This document shows positions 5,863-13,652 of a stretch of DNA of 13,949 nucleotides, piece after piece. Under the pieces are notes generated by a model, which was not told where the DNA came from, did not search any database, and saw only the letters and a program-made list of their open reading frames with translations. Both the position numbers and the translations under genes were made by a program. Source of the stretch: an uncultured Sporolactobacillus sp. GTDB taxonomy: Bacteria; Bacillota; Bacilli; Bacillales; Sporolactobacillaceae. The stretch lies in NCBI GenBank assembly GCA_900543345.1, contig UQRJ01000038.1, positions 1-13,949 on the forward strand, in the 5' to 3' direction. Every line of letters begins with the position of its first letter. Positions within the stretch are counted from its first letter, which is position 1.

Positions 5863-6211
5863 GTATGCTTTTTGTTAAGAACGCTTGATGAACCCCCGAC
5901 CGGGGCATTATGATACGAATAACTTGTAACGCCGGCGGGGAAGGAAGTATGTCTTTGCGCATCCGGGGTGTGACGGTCACGCACGGTGCGTGGATTGCAA
6001 TGGGAACATAATGGCTGGATGCGTACTTGAGCGCCCGGGCATAATTGTCACTGCCCGCGAAGATTGCTACAATAAGAAACAGATTGAACGGGCCTGAAAA
6101 TGATGAGCCCGGTTCGGCTAAGATGGACGGACTATTGATGATTGAATGATAGAACGGTTCCAGCATGCCCGCCAGGCATGTTGCGGACGCTCAAATGGGG
6201 TGTATGCAGGC
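5863..6211 (+). other. Long secA leader with chained mini-ORFs and hairpins
   Basis: No known riboswitch is recognised. A 20-codon ORF (5949-6011; MSLRIRGVTV...) has a purine-rich AAGGAAG just before it and its stop overlaps, as TAATG, the start of a 28-codon ORF (6011-6097; MAGCVLERPG...). A 12-codon ORF (6100-6138) follows after two bases and ends in TGATG. Small hairpins include CCCC-GACC-GGGG (5894-5905) and GCATGCC/GGCATGT (6163-6181). The sequence CAGGCATGTT at 6173-6182 recurs at 6207-6216, where it contains the secA start codon. The mini-ORFs may be chance. The stretch could also hold the unread end of an extended SecA frame (ATG 6146), but that part shows no SecA homology. Confidence 0.4.
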
Positions 6212-8740
6212 ATGTTAGGAATGCTAAGAAAAGTATTGGGCGATACCAGTCTCCGCAAACTCGGTAAAATGGAAAAGCGAGCTCGTGTGATCGACAATAT
6301 GGCCGATCAGATGAAGGCGCTGAGCGATGAAGAGCTGCAGGCGAAGACGGCGGAGTTCAAACAGCGGCATGCGAACGGCGAATCGTTGGACGACCTGCTT
6401 CCCGAAGCCTATGCGGTCGTTCGCGAGGCATCGACGCGGATTCTCGGGCTGACACCGTTTTATGTGCAGCTAGTCGGTGCGATCGCACTGCATGAAGGCA
6501 ACATTGCCGAGATGAAAACCGGCGAAGGGAAAACGTTGGTGGCGACGATGCCGTTGTATCTGAACGCACTCGAAGGCAAGGGTGTTCATCTGGTGACTGT
6601 CAACGATTATCTGGCGCAGCGTGACGCAAATCAGCTCGGGCCGCTCTATAATTTTCTCGGCATGTCGGTCGGATTGAACATCAGCGGCATGTCGGCGGAG
6701 GATAAAAAAACGGCCTATAATGCTGATATTACTTATGGGACGAATGCTGAATTCGGTTTTGATTATCTGCGTGACAATATGGTGCTCTATAAGGAAGAAA
6801 TGGTGCAACGGCCGCTGAACTATGCAATCGTCGACGAGGTCGACTCAATCCTGGTCGATGAAGCGCGGACGCCGCTGATTATTTCCGGCAATGCCGAAAA
6901 ATCGACCGACCTTTATGTGCAGGCGAACCAATTCGCCCGTCTGCTCAGCGAGAAGCAGGATTATACTGTCGATTTGAAGACGAAATCGGTGCAGCTGACC
7001 GAAGAAGGCATGAATAAGGCGGAACACTTTTTCCACATAAAAAATCTGTATGATTATTCCAATGTGTTGCTGAATCATCATGTGAATGAGGCGCTGAAAG
7101 CCCACGCAATCATGCACCGCGATAAAGATTATGTCGTTCAAAACGGGCAGATTGTTATTGTCGATCCGTTTACCGGCCGATTAATGAAGGGGCGTCGTTA
7201 CAGCGAGGGGCTGCACCAGGCGATCGAAGCCAAGGAAGGCTTGGAGATTCAGAGTGAAAGCAAGACGCTGGCGACGATTACGCTGCAGAACTTTTTCCGC
7301 ATGTATCAGAAATTGGCCGGGATGACCGGAACGGCCAAGACCGAAGAGGAAGAGTTCCAGAGCATTTACAATATGGATGTTATTGTTATTCCGACCAATA
7401 AGCCGATGATCCGCATCGATCATCCGGATTTGATTTATCGTTCGAAAGAAGGTAAGTTCAAAGCCGTGATCGAGAAAATCGTCGAGTTGTATCATCGCGG
7501 CCAGCCGGTATTGGTCGGCACGGTAGCCGTCGAGACGTCGGAAATGCTGTCACGGATGCTGAAGCGGCGCGGAATTCCGCACAATGTCCTGAACGCGAAG
7601 AACCATGAGCGCGAAGCCGAAATCATTGCCAATGCCGGACAGGTCGGTGCGGTGACGATTGCGACGAACATGGCCGGACGTGGGACCGATATTAAGCTCG
7701 GCACCGGTGTTCCCGAACTGGGCGGTCTCTTCATTCTCGGTACGGAGCGTCATGAATCGCGGCGGATCGATAATCAGCTGCGCGGCCGTTCCGGACGGCA
7801 AGGCGATCCCGGCGAATCACGCTTTTATCTGTCGCTGGAAGACGATCTAATGAAGCGGTTCGGTTCCGAGCGGATGAAAGGCATGATGGCGCGCCTCGGT
7901 ATGGATGACGAGTCGCCGATTGAAAGCCGACTGGTCAGCAAGTCGGTTGAGTCGGCGCAGAAACGTGTGGAAGGTAATAACTTCGATGCCCGCAAACAGT
8001 TACTGAAGTTCGACGACGTCATGCGCAAGCAGCGTGAGATCATCTATAAGCAGCGGATGGAAGTCATGGAGTCGAAAAATGTGCGCCCGGATATCGAGGA
8101 CATGATTAAAGCGGTGATTGAAAAGATTGTCAAGGTTCATACGCCGGACAATGAAGTGCCGGAAGAATGGGATCTGCAGGCGATTATCGATTACTTGAAT
8201 GCCAAGATTTTTGATGAAGGCGTGCTTTCGGTCAAGGACCTCGATGGTAAGGATCCGGAAGAAATGATTGAGGATCTGTATAAAAAAGCAATTGTCAAAT
8301 ATGATGAAAAAGAAAAGCGATTTACGCCGGAACGGATGCGTGAATTCGAGCGCGTGATCATGCTGCGGACAGTAGATACGAAATGGATGGATCATATCGA
8401 TGCGATGGAGCAGTTGCGTGAGGGTATTTATCTGCGCGCCTACGGACAGGTGGACCCCTTCCGCGAATATCAGGTTGAAGGGTACAAGATGTTCGAGGAA
8501 ATGGTTGAGAGCATTGATGAGGACATCGTTAACTTCCTGATGAAAGCGGAGATTCAGGAGCGTGAGGAACCCATCCGGCGCGAGCGCGTGACGCACGGCC
8601 TGCATGTGATCTCGGGCGGGCAGGATGATGATCAAGATGACGAAGAAGATCACACCCTCAATCGCGCCGAACGCAGAAGAAGGAAGAGAGAAAAGAAGGG
8701 ATCCGTTCGGAATGTCCGCAAGTTTCGTAAACGTTCATGA
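6212..8740 (+). CDS. secA: Preprotein translocase ATPase SecA, lacking the C-terminal zinc segment
   Basis: SecA is the cytoplasmic motor that pushes unfolded preproteins through SecYEG. I take ATG 6212 (842 residues) because MLGMLRKVLG matches the start of B. subtilis SecA and GGGGTG lies nine bases upstream; the frame is open to ATG 6146 but without homology. Motifs in order: GEGKT Walker A at residues 104-108, NDYLAQRDA, GFDYLRDNM, DEVDSILVDEARTP Walker B (DEVD at 208-211), LAGMTGTA, GRGTDIKLG, and the arginine-finger segment QLRGRSGRQGDPG. The scaffold and wing domains follow, ending near FLMKAEIQEREEP. The usual SEC-C zinc motif (CPCGSGKKYK..CC) is absent; residues from about 796 instead form an acidic run (QDDDQDDEEDH) and a very basic end (RAERRRRKREKK, then RKFRKRS). 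Total length is still normal. No CxC motif appears in the other frames nearby. Followed by prfB without a clear terminator. Confidence 0.97.
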   Translation: MLGMLRKVLGDTSLRKLGKMEKRARVIDNMADQMKALSDEELQAKTAEFKQRHANGESLDDLLPEAYAVVREASTRILGLTPFYVQLVGAIALHEGNIAEMKTGEGKTLVATMPLYLNALEGKGVHLVTVNDYLAQRDANQLGPLYNFLGMSVGLNISGMSAEDKKTAYNADITYGTNAEFGFDYLRDNMVLYKEEMVQRPLNYAIVDEVDSILVDEARTPLIISGNAEKSTDLYVQANQFARLLSEKQDYTVDLKTKSVQLTEEGMNKAEHFFHIKNLYDYSNVLLNHHVNEALKAHAIMHRDKDYVVQNGQIVIVDPFTGRLMKGRRYSEGLHQAIEAKEGLEIQSESKTLATITLQNFFRMYQKLAGMTGTAKTEEEEFQSIYNMDVIVIPTNKPMIRIDHPDLIYRSKEGKFKAVIEKIVELYHRGQPVLVGTVAVETSEMLSRMLKRRGIPHNVLNAKNHEREAEIIANAGQVGAVTIATNMAGRGTDIKLGTGVPELGGLFILGTERHESRRIDNQLRGRSGRQGDPGESRFYLSLEDDLMKRFGSERMKGMMARLGMDDESPIESRLVSKSVESAQKRVEGNNFDARKQLLKFDDVMRKQREIIYKQRMEVMESKNVRPDIEDMIKAVIEKIVKVHTPDNEVPEEWDLQAIIDYLNAKIFDEGVLSVKDLDGKDPEEMIEDLYKKAIVKYDEKEKRFTPERMREFERVIMLRTVDTKWMDHIDAMEQLREGIYLRAYGQVDPFREYQVEGYKMFEEMVESIDEDIVNFLMKAEIQEREEPIRRERVTHGLHVISGGQDDDQDDEEDHTLNRAERRRRKREKKGSVRNVRKFRKRS

Positions 8741-8794
8741 TCACTTGTGCCGACCGAACGACGTATCCCGGCAGCAACGATAAAAATACAAATA

Positions 8795-8819
8795 CTGCCG
8801 CGGTAAATCATCACGGCAG
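8795..8819 (+). other. Weak hairpin between secA and prfB
   Basis: CTGCCG (8795-8800) pairs with CGGCAG (8814-8819) around a 13-base loop, without a U-tract after it. It may modulate read-through or mRNA processing but is not a standard terminator, so secA and prfB are probably co-transcribed. Confidence 0.3.
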
Positions 8820-8838
8820 GCGGAAAGCAGGCTGAACA

Positions 8839-9940
8839 ATGGATTTATCGGAAATTAAACACGAAATCGACGAGATGGAAACCCGTCTTCAGAAATTTAG
8901 GGGGTCTCTTTGACTTAGATCATAAAAAAGCGCGCATTGCCGAATTGGAAGAACGGATGGCGGTGCCGGGTTTTTGGGACGATAACGAAAAAGCTCAGAA
9001 GGTAATCGACGAGTCAAACGATCTGAAAAGTAAAGTCGATAGTTTAGGCAAACTGGAATCGGAGTTTGAGGATCTGCAGGTGGCTTATGAGCTGGTTAAA
9101 GAAGAAAACGACAGTGATTTAAAAAGTGAATTGGAAACGTCGCTCGGCAAAGCCGAAAAGTCGTTTAACCAATATGAAACGCGCCTTTTACTCAGCGGTC
9201 CGCATGATAAGAGCAATGCGATTCTCGAACTGCATCCTGGTGCCGGCGGGACAGAGGCCCAGGACTGGGCGCAGATGCTGCTGCGGATGTACACACGTTG
9301 GGCGGAACGGCACGGTTATTCGGTGGAGACACTCGACTATCTGCCGGGGGACGAAGCCGGTGTGAAGAGTGTCACGCTGTTGATCAAAGGGACGGATGCA
9401 TATGGCTATTTGAAGGCGGAAAAGGGGATTCACCGGCTTGTGCGGATCTCGCCGTTTGACGCGGCAGGCCGCCGTCATACGTCGTTTGTCTCATGTGAAG
9501 TGACACCGGAACTCGACGACGATATCAATATTGACGTCCGTCCGGAGGACATCAAGATGGAAGTCTTCCGCTCCAGCGGCGCCGGCGGCCAGCACATTAA
9601 TAAAACGTCATCGGCGGTCCGGCTGATTCATCTCCCGACCGGCATTGTCGTCAGTTGCCAGTCGGAACGTTCGCAGTTCCAGAATCGCGATCAGGCGATG
9701 AAGATGTTAAAATCACGTTTATACCAGCTGGAGGAAGAAAAACGTGAAGCGGAAAAAGCCGCCCTCCATGGCGAACAGAAAGATATTGGCTGGGGCAGCC
9801 AGATCCGTTCCTACGTTTTTCATCCTTATTCAATGGTGAAGGATCACCGCACTAATGTGGAGGTCGGCGATGTTAATCGTGTGATGGACGGCGATATCGA
9901 TCCGTTCATCGACGCTTATTTGCGAAAAAAGATTTCATGA
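8839..9940 (+). CDS. prfB: Peptide chain release factor 2, made by programmed +1 frameshift
   Basis: RF2 ends translation at UGA and UAA. The gene is read in two frames: 24 codons from ATG 8839 to an in-frame TGA at 8911, then, after skipping one base, 342 codons from GAC 8912 to the stop at 9940, giving 366 residues, the normal family length. The zero-frame part (MDLSEIKHEIDEMETRL...) matches the RF2 N-terminus. In the second part, SPF (residues 204-206) is the stop-codon recognition tripeptide of RF2, and GGQ (249-251) is the peptidyl-tRNA hydrolysis motif in the SGAGGQHINKT loop. The start has only a weak ribosome site (GCAGG). The shift is a known feedback control, in which low RF2 slows reading of UGA and favours frameshifting, so the gene is intact and not broken. 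It lies after secA as in Bacillus and ends at an intrinsic terminator. Confidence 0.97.
8899..8914 (+). promoter_or_regulatory. prfB +1 frameshift site
   Basis: The slippery CTT followed by TGAC (8908-8914) is preceded by AGGGGG (8899-8904), which acts as an internal Shine-Dalgarno element a few bases before the shift codon. The layout AGGGGG-TCT-CTT-TGA-C is nearly identical to the classic RF2 site; the Leu codon is re-paired one base forward (CTT to TTT). Confidence 0.95.
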
Positions 9941-9946
9941 GTGAAC

Positions 9947-9973
9947 AAAAAGAGCGCTGCGGCGCTCTTTTTT
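9947..9973 (+). terminator. Intrinsic terminator of secA-prfB
   Basis: AAAAAGAGCGC (9947-9957) pairs with GCGCTCTTTTT (9962-9972) around a TGCG tetraloop, with six T's in the 3' arm and tail. It begins six bases after the prfB stop codon. The A-run on the 5' side makes it potentially bidirectional. Confidence 0.92.
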
Positions 9974-9986
9974 ACTGGAAAATGTG

Positions 9987-10110
9987 CCGAGCGCGGGAAT
10001 AAAACTGCTAAGCGCGGAATTAAGTGCGGCGAGCGCGGGAATAAAGCAGCTAAGCGTGGAATTAAGTGCGGCGAGCGCGGGAATAAAGCAGCTAAGCGCG
10101 GAATTGAATA
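9987..10110 (+). repeat. 42-bp tandem repeat, three copies
   Basis: Units start at 9987, 10029 and 10071, the third fading near 10106. The units differ at only a few positions. Each is itself built of two related 21-base halves, both centred on AGCGCGG and AATaAAG/AATTAAG. Because 42 is a multiple of three, the array reads open on both strands: SAGIKQLSAELSAA on plus and IPRLAALFPRSPHL on minus. Neither frame has a convincing ribosome site, so I treat the array as non-coding. The remainder of 9974-10388 has no gene: it holds the ftsE promoter and two short dyads (TGGAATC/GATTCCA at 10283-10320; ATTCAG/CTGAAT at 10342-10357). Confidence 0.9.
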
Positions 10111-10239
10111 GTGCCGCGCCCCAGGATGAGCCCTCGCATGCCGCTTCTCTTGCAACGATTTTTTAAAATGTCCAGGCTGTTGACCGTTGTTTTGCAATTC
10201 AAATGTAATATTTTTCTTAAGGAAGCGCCCTCTGCCTAA

Positions 10240-10248
10240 TGGTATAAT
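10240..10248 (+). promoter_or_regulatory. Extended -10 promoter for ftsE-ftsX
   Basis: TGGTATAAT is a perfect extended -10 element (TGnTATAAT). No good -35 lies 16-18 bases upstream, which extended -10 promoters tolerate. The transcript would start near 10255, with a leader of about 130 bases before ftsE. Confidence 0.6.
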
Positions 10249-10388
10249 TAAATTTGATATGAATAAATGAAATGCCGTTCGTTGGAATCGCCTTTTTGAT
10301 GTTTCTACGTACGGATTCCATGTTAATGCGCGAAAGATATTATTCAGTCAGCTGAATCCGGACAAAGACTAATGGGGGAAAATGGTTC

Positions 10389-11084
10389 ATGGAAGATATG
10401 ATCGTGATGCAAAATGTCTGGAAGGCTTATCCGAACGGGGTCATGGCGCTGAACGGTATCGACCTGACGGTAAAAAAGGGCGAGTTTGTCTATATTGTCG
10501 GTCCGAGCGGTGCCGGGAAGTCGACGTTCATTAAAATGATTTTCCGCGAGTTGAAACCGACGAGGGGAAAAATCATCGTCAATCATAAGAATATTGCTAC
10601 TCTTCGCGAACGTCAGGTTCCCTACTTCCGCCGCAAAATCGGCGTTGTTTTTCAGGATTTTCGCCTGCTTCCGAAACTGACGGTCTTCGAGAATGTAGCG
10701 TTTGCTCTCGAAGTGATCGAGGAGCCGCCGCGCACTATCAAGAAACGGGTAATGGAAGTGCTCGATCTTGTCGGCCTGAGGCACAAAGCGCACTCGTTTC
10801 CGAATCAGCTTTCCGGCGGCGAGCAGCAACGGGTGTCGATTGCCCGCTCGATTTGTAATCGGCCGCCGGTGCTGATTGCCGATGAACCGACGGGAAACTT
10901 GGATCCCGATACGTCCTGGCAGATTATGGATGTATTCAAACGGATTAACGAACAAGGGACGACCGTCGTCATGGCAACGCACAATCGTACCATTGTCAAC
11001 ACGATTAAGCATCGGGTTATTGCGCTGGAAGGCGGAATGGTCATTCGCGATGAAGAGGAGGGCACTTACGGTTATGAAGCTTAG
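10389..11084 (+). CDS. ftsE: Cell division ATP-binding protein FtsE
   Basis: FtsE is the cytoplasmic ATPase of the FtsEX complex, which does not transport but signals across the membrane to cell-wall hydrolases (in Bacillus, CwlO). The 231-residue protein has all ABC motifs: Walker A GPSGAGKS (38-45), Q-loop Gln89 (VVFQDFRLLP), signature LSGGEQQRVSIAR (141-153), Walker B VLIADEP (161-167) and switch His198 (MATHN). The region AYPNGVMALNGIDL matches FtsE rather than general ABC importers. ATG 10389 follows GGGGGA (10374-10379) by nine bases; an in-frame ATG at 10398 is a possible alternative. The end overlaps ftsX by 11 bases, so the two are translationally linked. Confidence 0.97.
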   Translation: MEDMIVMQNVWKAYPNGVMALNGIDLTVKKGEFVYIVGPSGAGKSTFIKMIFRELKPTRGKIIVNHKNIATLRERQVPYFRRKIGVVFQDFRLLPKLTVFENVAFALEVIEEPPRTIKKRVMEVLDLVGLRHKAHSFPNQLSGGEQQRVSIARSICNRPPVLIADEPTGNLDPDTSWQIMDVFKRINEQGTTVVMATHNRTIVNTIKHRVIALEGGMVIRDEEEGTYGYEA

Positions 11085-11967
11085 AACAATGCGCCGGCAT
11101 GCCCGGGAGGGTGTTCGGAGTCTCGGGCGCAACGGCTGGATGACCTTTGCCTCGGTGAGCGCCGTGACGGTTTCGCTTGTCTTAGTCGGCATGTTCCTGA
11201 TGGTGATGTTTAATCTGAATAAAATTGCCGGAGACATTGAAAAAGATGTCGAGGTTCGCGTCTATGTCGATCAATCGGCGACAAAAGCCGATCAGAATCA
11301 GATGGAGCGCAGTTTGAAAGAGATCGATAACGTGGCCTCCGTGCATTATCAGTCTAAAACCGAGGGACTGAATCACCTGATGAAAAGCCTCGGCAGCGAT
11401 CGCAGTACATTCAATGATATCAAAAAAGAGAATCCGCTGCCGAATGCCTTTATCCTAAAAACTGCACGTCCGGAACAGACGATTAAAGTCGCATCCGAAG
11501 TCCGCGGTCTGCCGCACGTCTCGGACGTCAGATACGGCAAGGGCACGGTGGAGAAACTATTTCATTTCGTTAATATTGCCCGCAACATCGGCCTCGTGCT
11601 GATCGCCGGACTGATTTTTACATCGGTATTCCTGATTGCCAATACAATTAAGCTGACGATTATTGCCCGGCATCGTGAGATTGAAATCATGAAACTCGTC
11701 GGCGCCACGAATGCGTTCGTCCGCTGGCCCTATTTTATCGAAGGATTGATTATGGGCCTAATGGGGTCGGTGATTCCGGTGCTTCTTGTCGTTGTGGTTT
11801 ATCATTTTGCTTATTATAATCTCGGCGGGAACCTCTCGCAGATGTTCATTAGTCTCATTCCGTACCGAACGATGACGACGAATTTGAGTTTGTTGCTCAT
11901 CGGCATCGGCGCGGTCATCGGCGTTTGGGGCAGTTTAAATTCGGTACGCAAATTTCTGAAAATCTAA
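11074..11967 (+). CDS. ftsX: Cell division protein FtsX
   Basis: FtsX is the membrane partner of FtsE; its outer loop touches the hydrolase or its adaptor. ATG 11074 (297 residues) lies inside the ftsE end, with AGGAGGG ending 11 bases upstream. The frame is open further up within ftsE, but that part is only a shadow. The start MKLRTMRRHAREGVRSLGRN is typical of Gram-positive FtsX. The topology reads as four membrane segments: about 22-46, 170-193, 221-246 and 271-290. A large extracellular loop of about 120 residues lies between the first two (EVRVYVDQSATKADQ and the ENPLPNAFILK segment). The conserved cytoplasmic stretch ARHREIEIMKLVGATNAFVR lies between segments two and three. Confidence 0.96.
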   Translation: MKLRTMRRHAREGVRSLGRNGWMTFASVSAVTVSLVLVGMFLMVMFNLNKIAGDIEKDVEVRVYVDQSATKADQNQMERSLKEIDNVASVHYQSKTEGLNHLMKSLGSDRSTFNDIKKENPLPNAFILKTARPEQTIKVASEVRGLPHVSDVRYGKGTVEKLFHFVNIARNIGLVLIAGLIFTSVFLIANTIKLTIIARHREIEIMKLVGATNAFVRWPYFIEGLIMGLMGSVIPVLLVVVVYHFAYYNLGGNLSQMFISLIPYRTMTTNLSLLLIGIGAVIGVWGSLNSVRKFLKI

Positions 11968-12104
11968 AAGTCCTTCCTCCGACCAAAGCGATTTTTCTGC
12001 AATGACGAGACATCGCAGCGACGTTGGGGTATCATAATCTGTAAAGTCTGTTTCCGCTGCCGAAGGTGTCTCCGGCAAGGGACGCTACATATGGAGGAGG
12101 AAAA

Positions 12105-13577
12105 ATGCCGATGAAAAGATTCAGCGGTAAGCTGGTCGCGTTCCTGATGGCGATGTCGTTGATCGTCGGGGCGGCCGGTTCGTTTGCTTTTGTCAGATTG
12201 ACCGGCATCGGGCAAACGGCTGCCAGTTCATCTAAGGTCGAGACGGTTACGGCCGGATCCGGATCTGCTAGTGAAACGGCTAAAATCAAGGCAATTCACG
12301 ATTTGATTGAGAAAGATTATTATAAAAAAATCAGCAGTGATCGGTTGTATAACGGAGCCATCCAGGGGATGGTCGATGCGTTGAATGATCCGTTTTCCAG
12401 CTATATGAGTGCGAAAACGGCGTCGGATTTTACCGAGTCGCTTTCTTCGTCGTTTGAAGGTATCGGCGCGGAGGTGCAGATGGTCGGTAACAAAGTCACG
12501 ATTGTCTCGCCGATAAAGGGATCACCGGCCGAGAAAGCCGGATTGCAGCCGAATGATCAGATTACGGCAATTGATGGCAAGTCGACCGATGGGTTGGATA
12601 TCAATCAGGCCGTCAATAAAATTCGCGGTAAAAAGGGAACGACCGTCCGCATCAGTATCAAACGGCCGGGTTCGAGCGATGTCAAAGTGTATACGATTAA
12701 ACGCGATACGATCCCGATCCGCACAGTGGACAGCCGGATGATCCGACAGAACGGTCGGTCGATCGGTTACATCGCGGTGACCCAATTCAATGAAAAAACC
12801 GATCGTGAATTTTCTCAGGCACTGCGGTCGCTGGAAGAAAAAAACATGCAAGGACTCATCATTGACGTCCGTGGTAATCCGGGCGGCTATCTGCAGGCTG
12901 TTGAAAAAATGGCGAATCAAATCATTCCGAAAGGCAAACCGATTGTGCAGATTGAAGATCGTGCTGGTCGGAAGCAGCCCTTTTACACTGATCTGAAAAA
13001 GAAAAAAGCTTATCCGATTGTTGGCTTAATTGATGGCGGCAGCGCTTCGGCATCGGAAATATTGGCCGGCGCGCTGAAACAGGCGGGCGGCTATCCGCTG
13101 GTGGGACTGAAATCGTTCGGTAAAGGGACCGTACAACAGGCGGTTGAACTTTCCGATAAGAGCGAGCTGAAGCTGACGACGGATAAGTGGCTGACCCCTA
13201 ACGGTAACTGGATTCATAAGAAAGGAATTCAACCGACGGTAAGCGTCCGGCAGCCAGCTTATTTCTATGCCTCGCCGATTACGCTGAAAAAGGGTCAGAC
13301 GCTGAAGTACGATCAGAACCAATCGACGATCGGCGACGCTCAGAAAATGCTGGAAGCAGCCGGTTTCGATCCGAAGCGCACAGACGGCTATTTCAGCCGG
13401 GAAACGGAACAGGCCGTCAAGGCGTTTCAAAGGGCAAAGAAGCTGACGGTGACGGGAACGGTCGATCAGAAAACGGCGAATGCGCTGCAAGCTGCAACAT
13501 TGCAGGCCGTTCGCAATCAAAAAAATGATCGGCAACTACACGCGGCGGTTCGCGCCGTTGAGCAGGCCATTGACTGA
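12105..13577 (+). CDS. ctpB: C-terminal processing protease, S41 family (CtpB type)
   Basis: This is an exported serine protease of the tail-specific family. In B. subtilis the gene at this position, ctpB, trims SpoIVFA and so helps to activate sigma-K during sporulation; that role here is inferred from position. The 490-residue protein begins with a basic N-terminus and one membrane segment (LVAFLMAMSLIVGAAGSFAF), then a helical region, a PDZ domain (about 120-205, with GIGAEV and SPAEKAGLQPNDQI), and the catalytic core. The GGSASASE segment supplies Ser315; FGKGTVQQ supplies Lys340 and Gln344. The 25-residue Ser-Lys spacing matches the family. The C-terminal 70 or so residues form a peptidoglycan-binding type 1 domain (DAQKMLEAAGF, TDGYFSRETEQAVKAFQ). 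GGAGGAGG (12093-12100) precedes two close starts, ATG 12105 and ATG 12111; either is possible. The 137 bases after ftsX hold no clear terminator, so read-through from ftsEX is possible. Confidence 0.94.
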   Translation: MPMKRFSGKLVAFLMAMSLIVGAAGSFAFVRLTGIGQTAASSSKVETVTAGSGSASETAKIKAIHDLIEKDYYKKISSDRLYNGAIQGMVDALNDPFSSYMSAKTASDFTESLSSSFEGIGAEVQMVGNKVTIVSPIKGSPAEKAGLQPNDQITAIDGKSTDGLDINQAVNKIRGKKGTTVRISIKRPGSSDVKVYTIKRDTIPIRTVDSRMIRQNGRSIGYIAVTQFNEKTDREFSQALRSLEEKNMQGLIIDVRGNPGGYLQAVEKMANQIIPKGKPIVQIEDRAGRKQPFYTDLKKKKAYPIVGLIDGGSASASEILAGALKQAGGYPLVGLKSFGKGTVQQAVELSDKSELKLTTDKWLTPNGNWIHKKGIQPTVSVRQPAYFYASPITLKKGQTLKYDQNQSTIGDAQKMLEAAGFDPKRTDGYFSRETEQAVKAFQRAKKLTVTGTVDQKTANALQAATLQAVRNQKNDRQLHAAVRAVEQAID

Positions 13578-13586
13578 AGACGTAAG

Positions 13587-13652
13587 AAAAGGAGACGTGT
13601 CCATCGCGTCCGACGAGTTGTCGGCCGGATCGGCGGGCGGTCTCTTTTTTTT
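13587..13652 (+). terminator. Intrinsic terminator of ctpB
   Basis: AAAAGGAGAC (13587-13596) pairs with GTCTCTTTTT (13640-13649), one pair being G-U, and eight T's lie at 13645-13652. Within the loop CCGAC (13610-13614) pairs with GTCGG (13620-13624), giving a branched stem. It begins about ten bases after the ctpB stop. Confidence 0.75.

Noticed and set aside
5849..6166. Minus-strand 105-codon ORF opposite the secA leader
   Set aside because: No ribosome site, no family resemblance, and it spans the secA promoter.
6146..6211. N-terminal extension of SecA from ATG 6146
   Set aside because: The 22 extra residues have no resemblance to SecA, and MLGMLRKVLG at 6212 fits the known N-terminus.
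8839..8945. prfB as a frameshifted pseudogene
   Set aside because: The in-frame TGA sits in the standard programmed-frameshift context and the joined protein is full length.
9987..10110. CRISPR array
   Set aside because: The units are contiguous with no unique spacers, and no cas genes are present.
9916..10197. Repeat-encoded proteins on plus (9984-10166) and minus (9916-10197)
   Set aside because: Both frames are open only because the repeat length is a multiple of three; neither has a ribosome site, and the minus frame runs into the prfB terminator and coding end.
11968..12104. Spore-specific promoter for ctpB (CATAAT at 12033-12038)
   Set aside because: The -10-like word has no matching -35 at a suitable distance, so I cannot support it.
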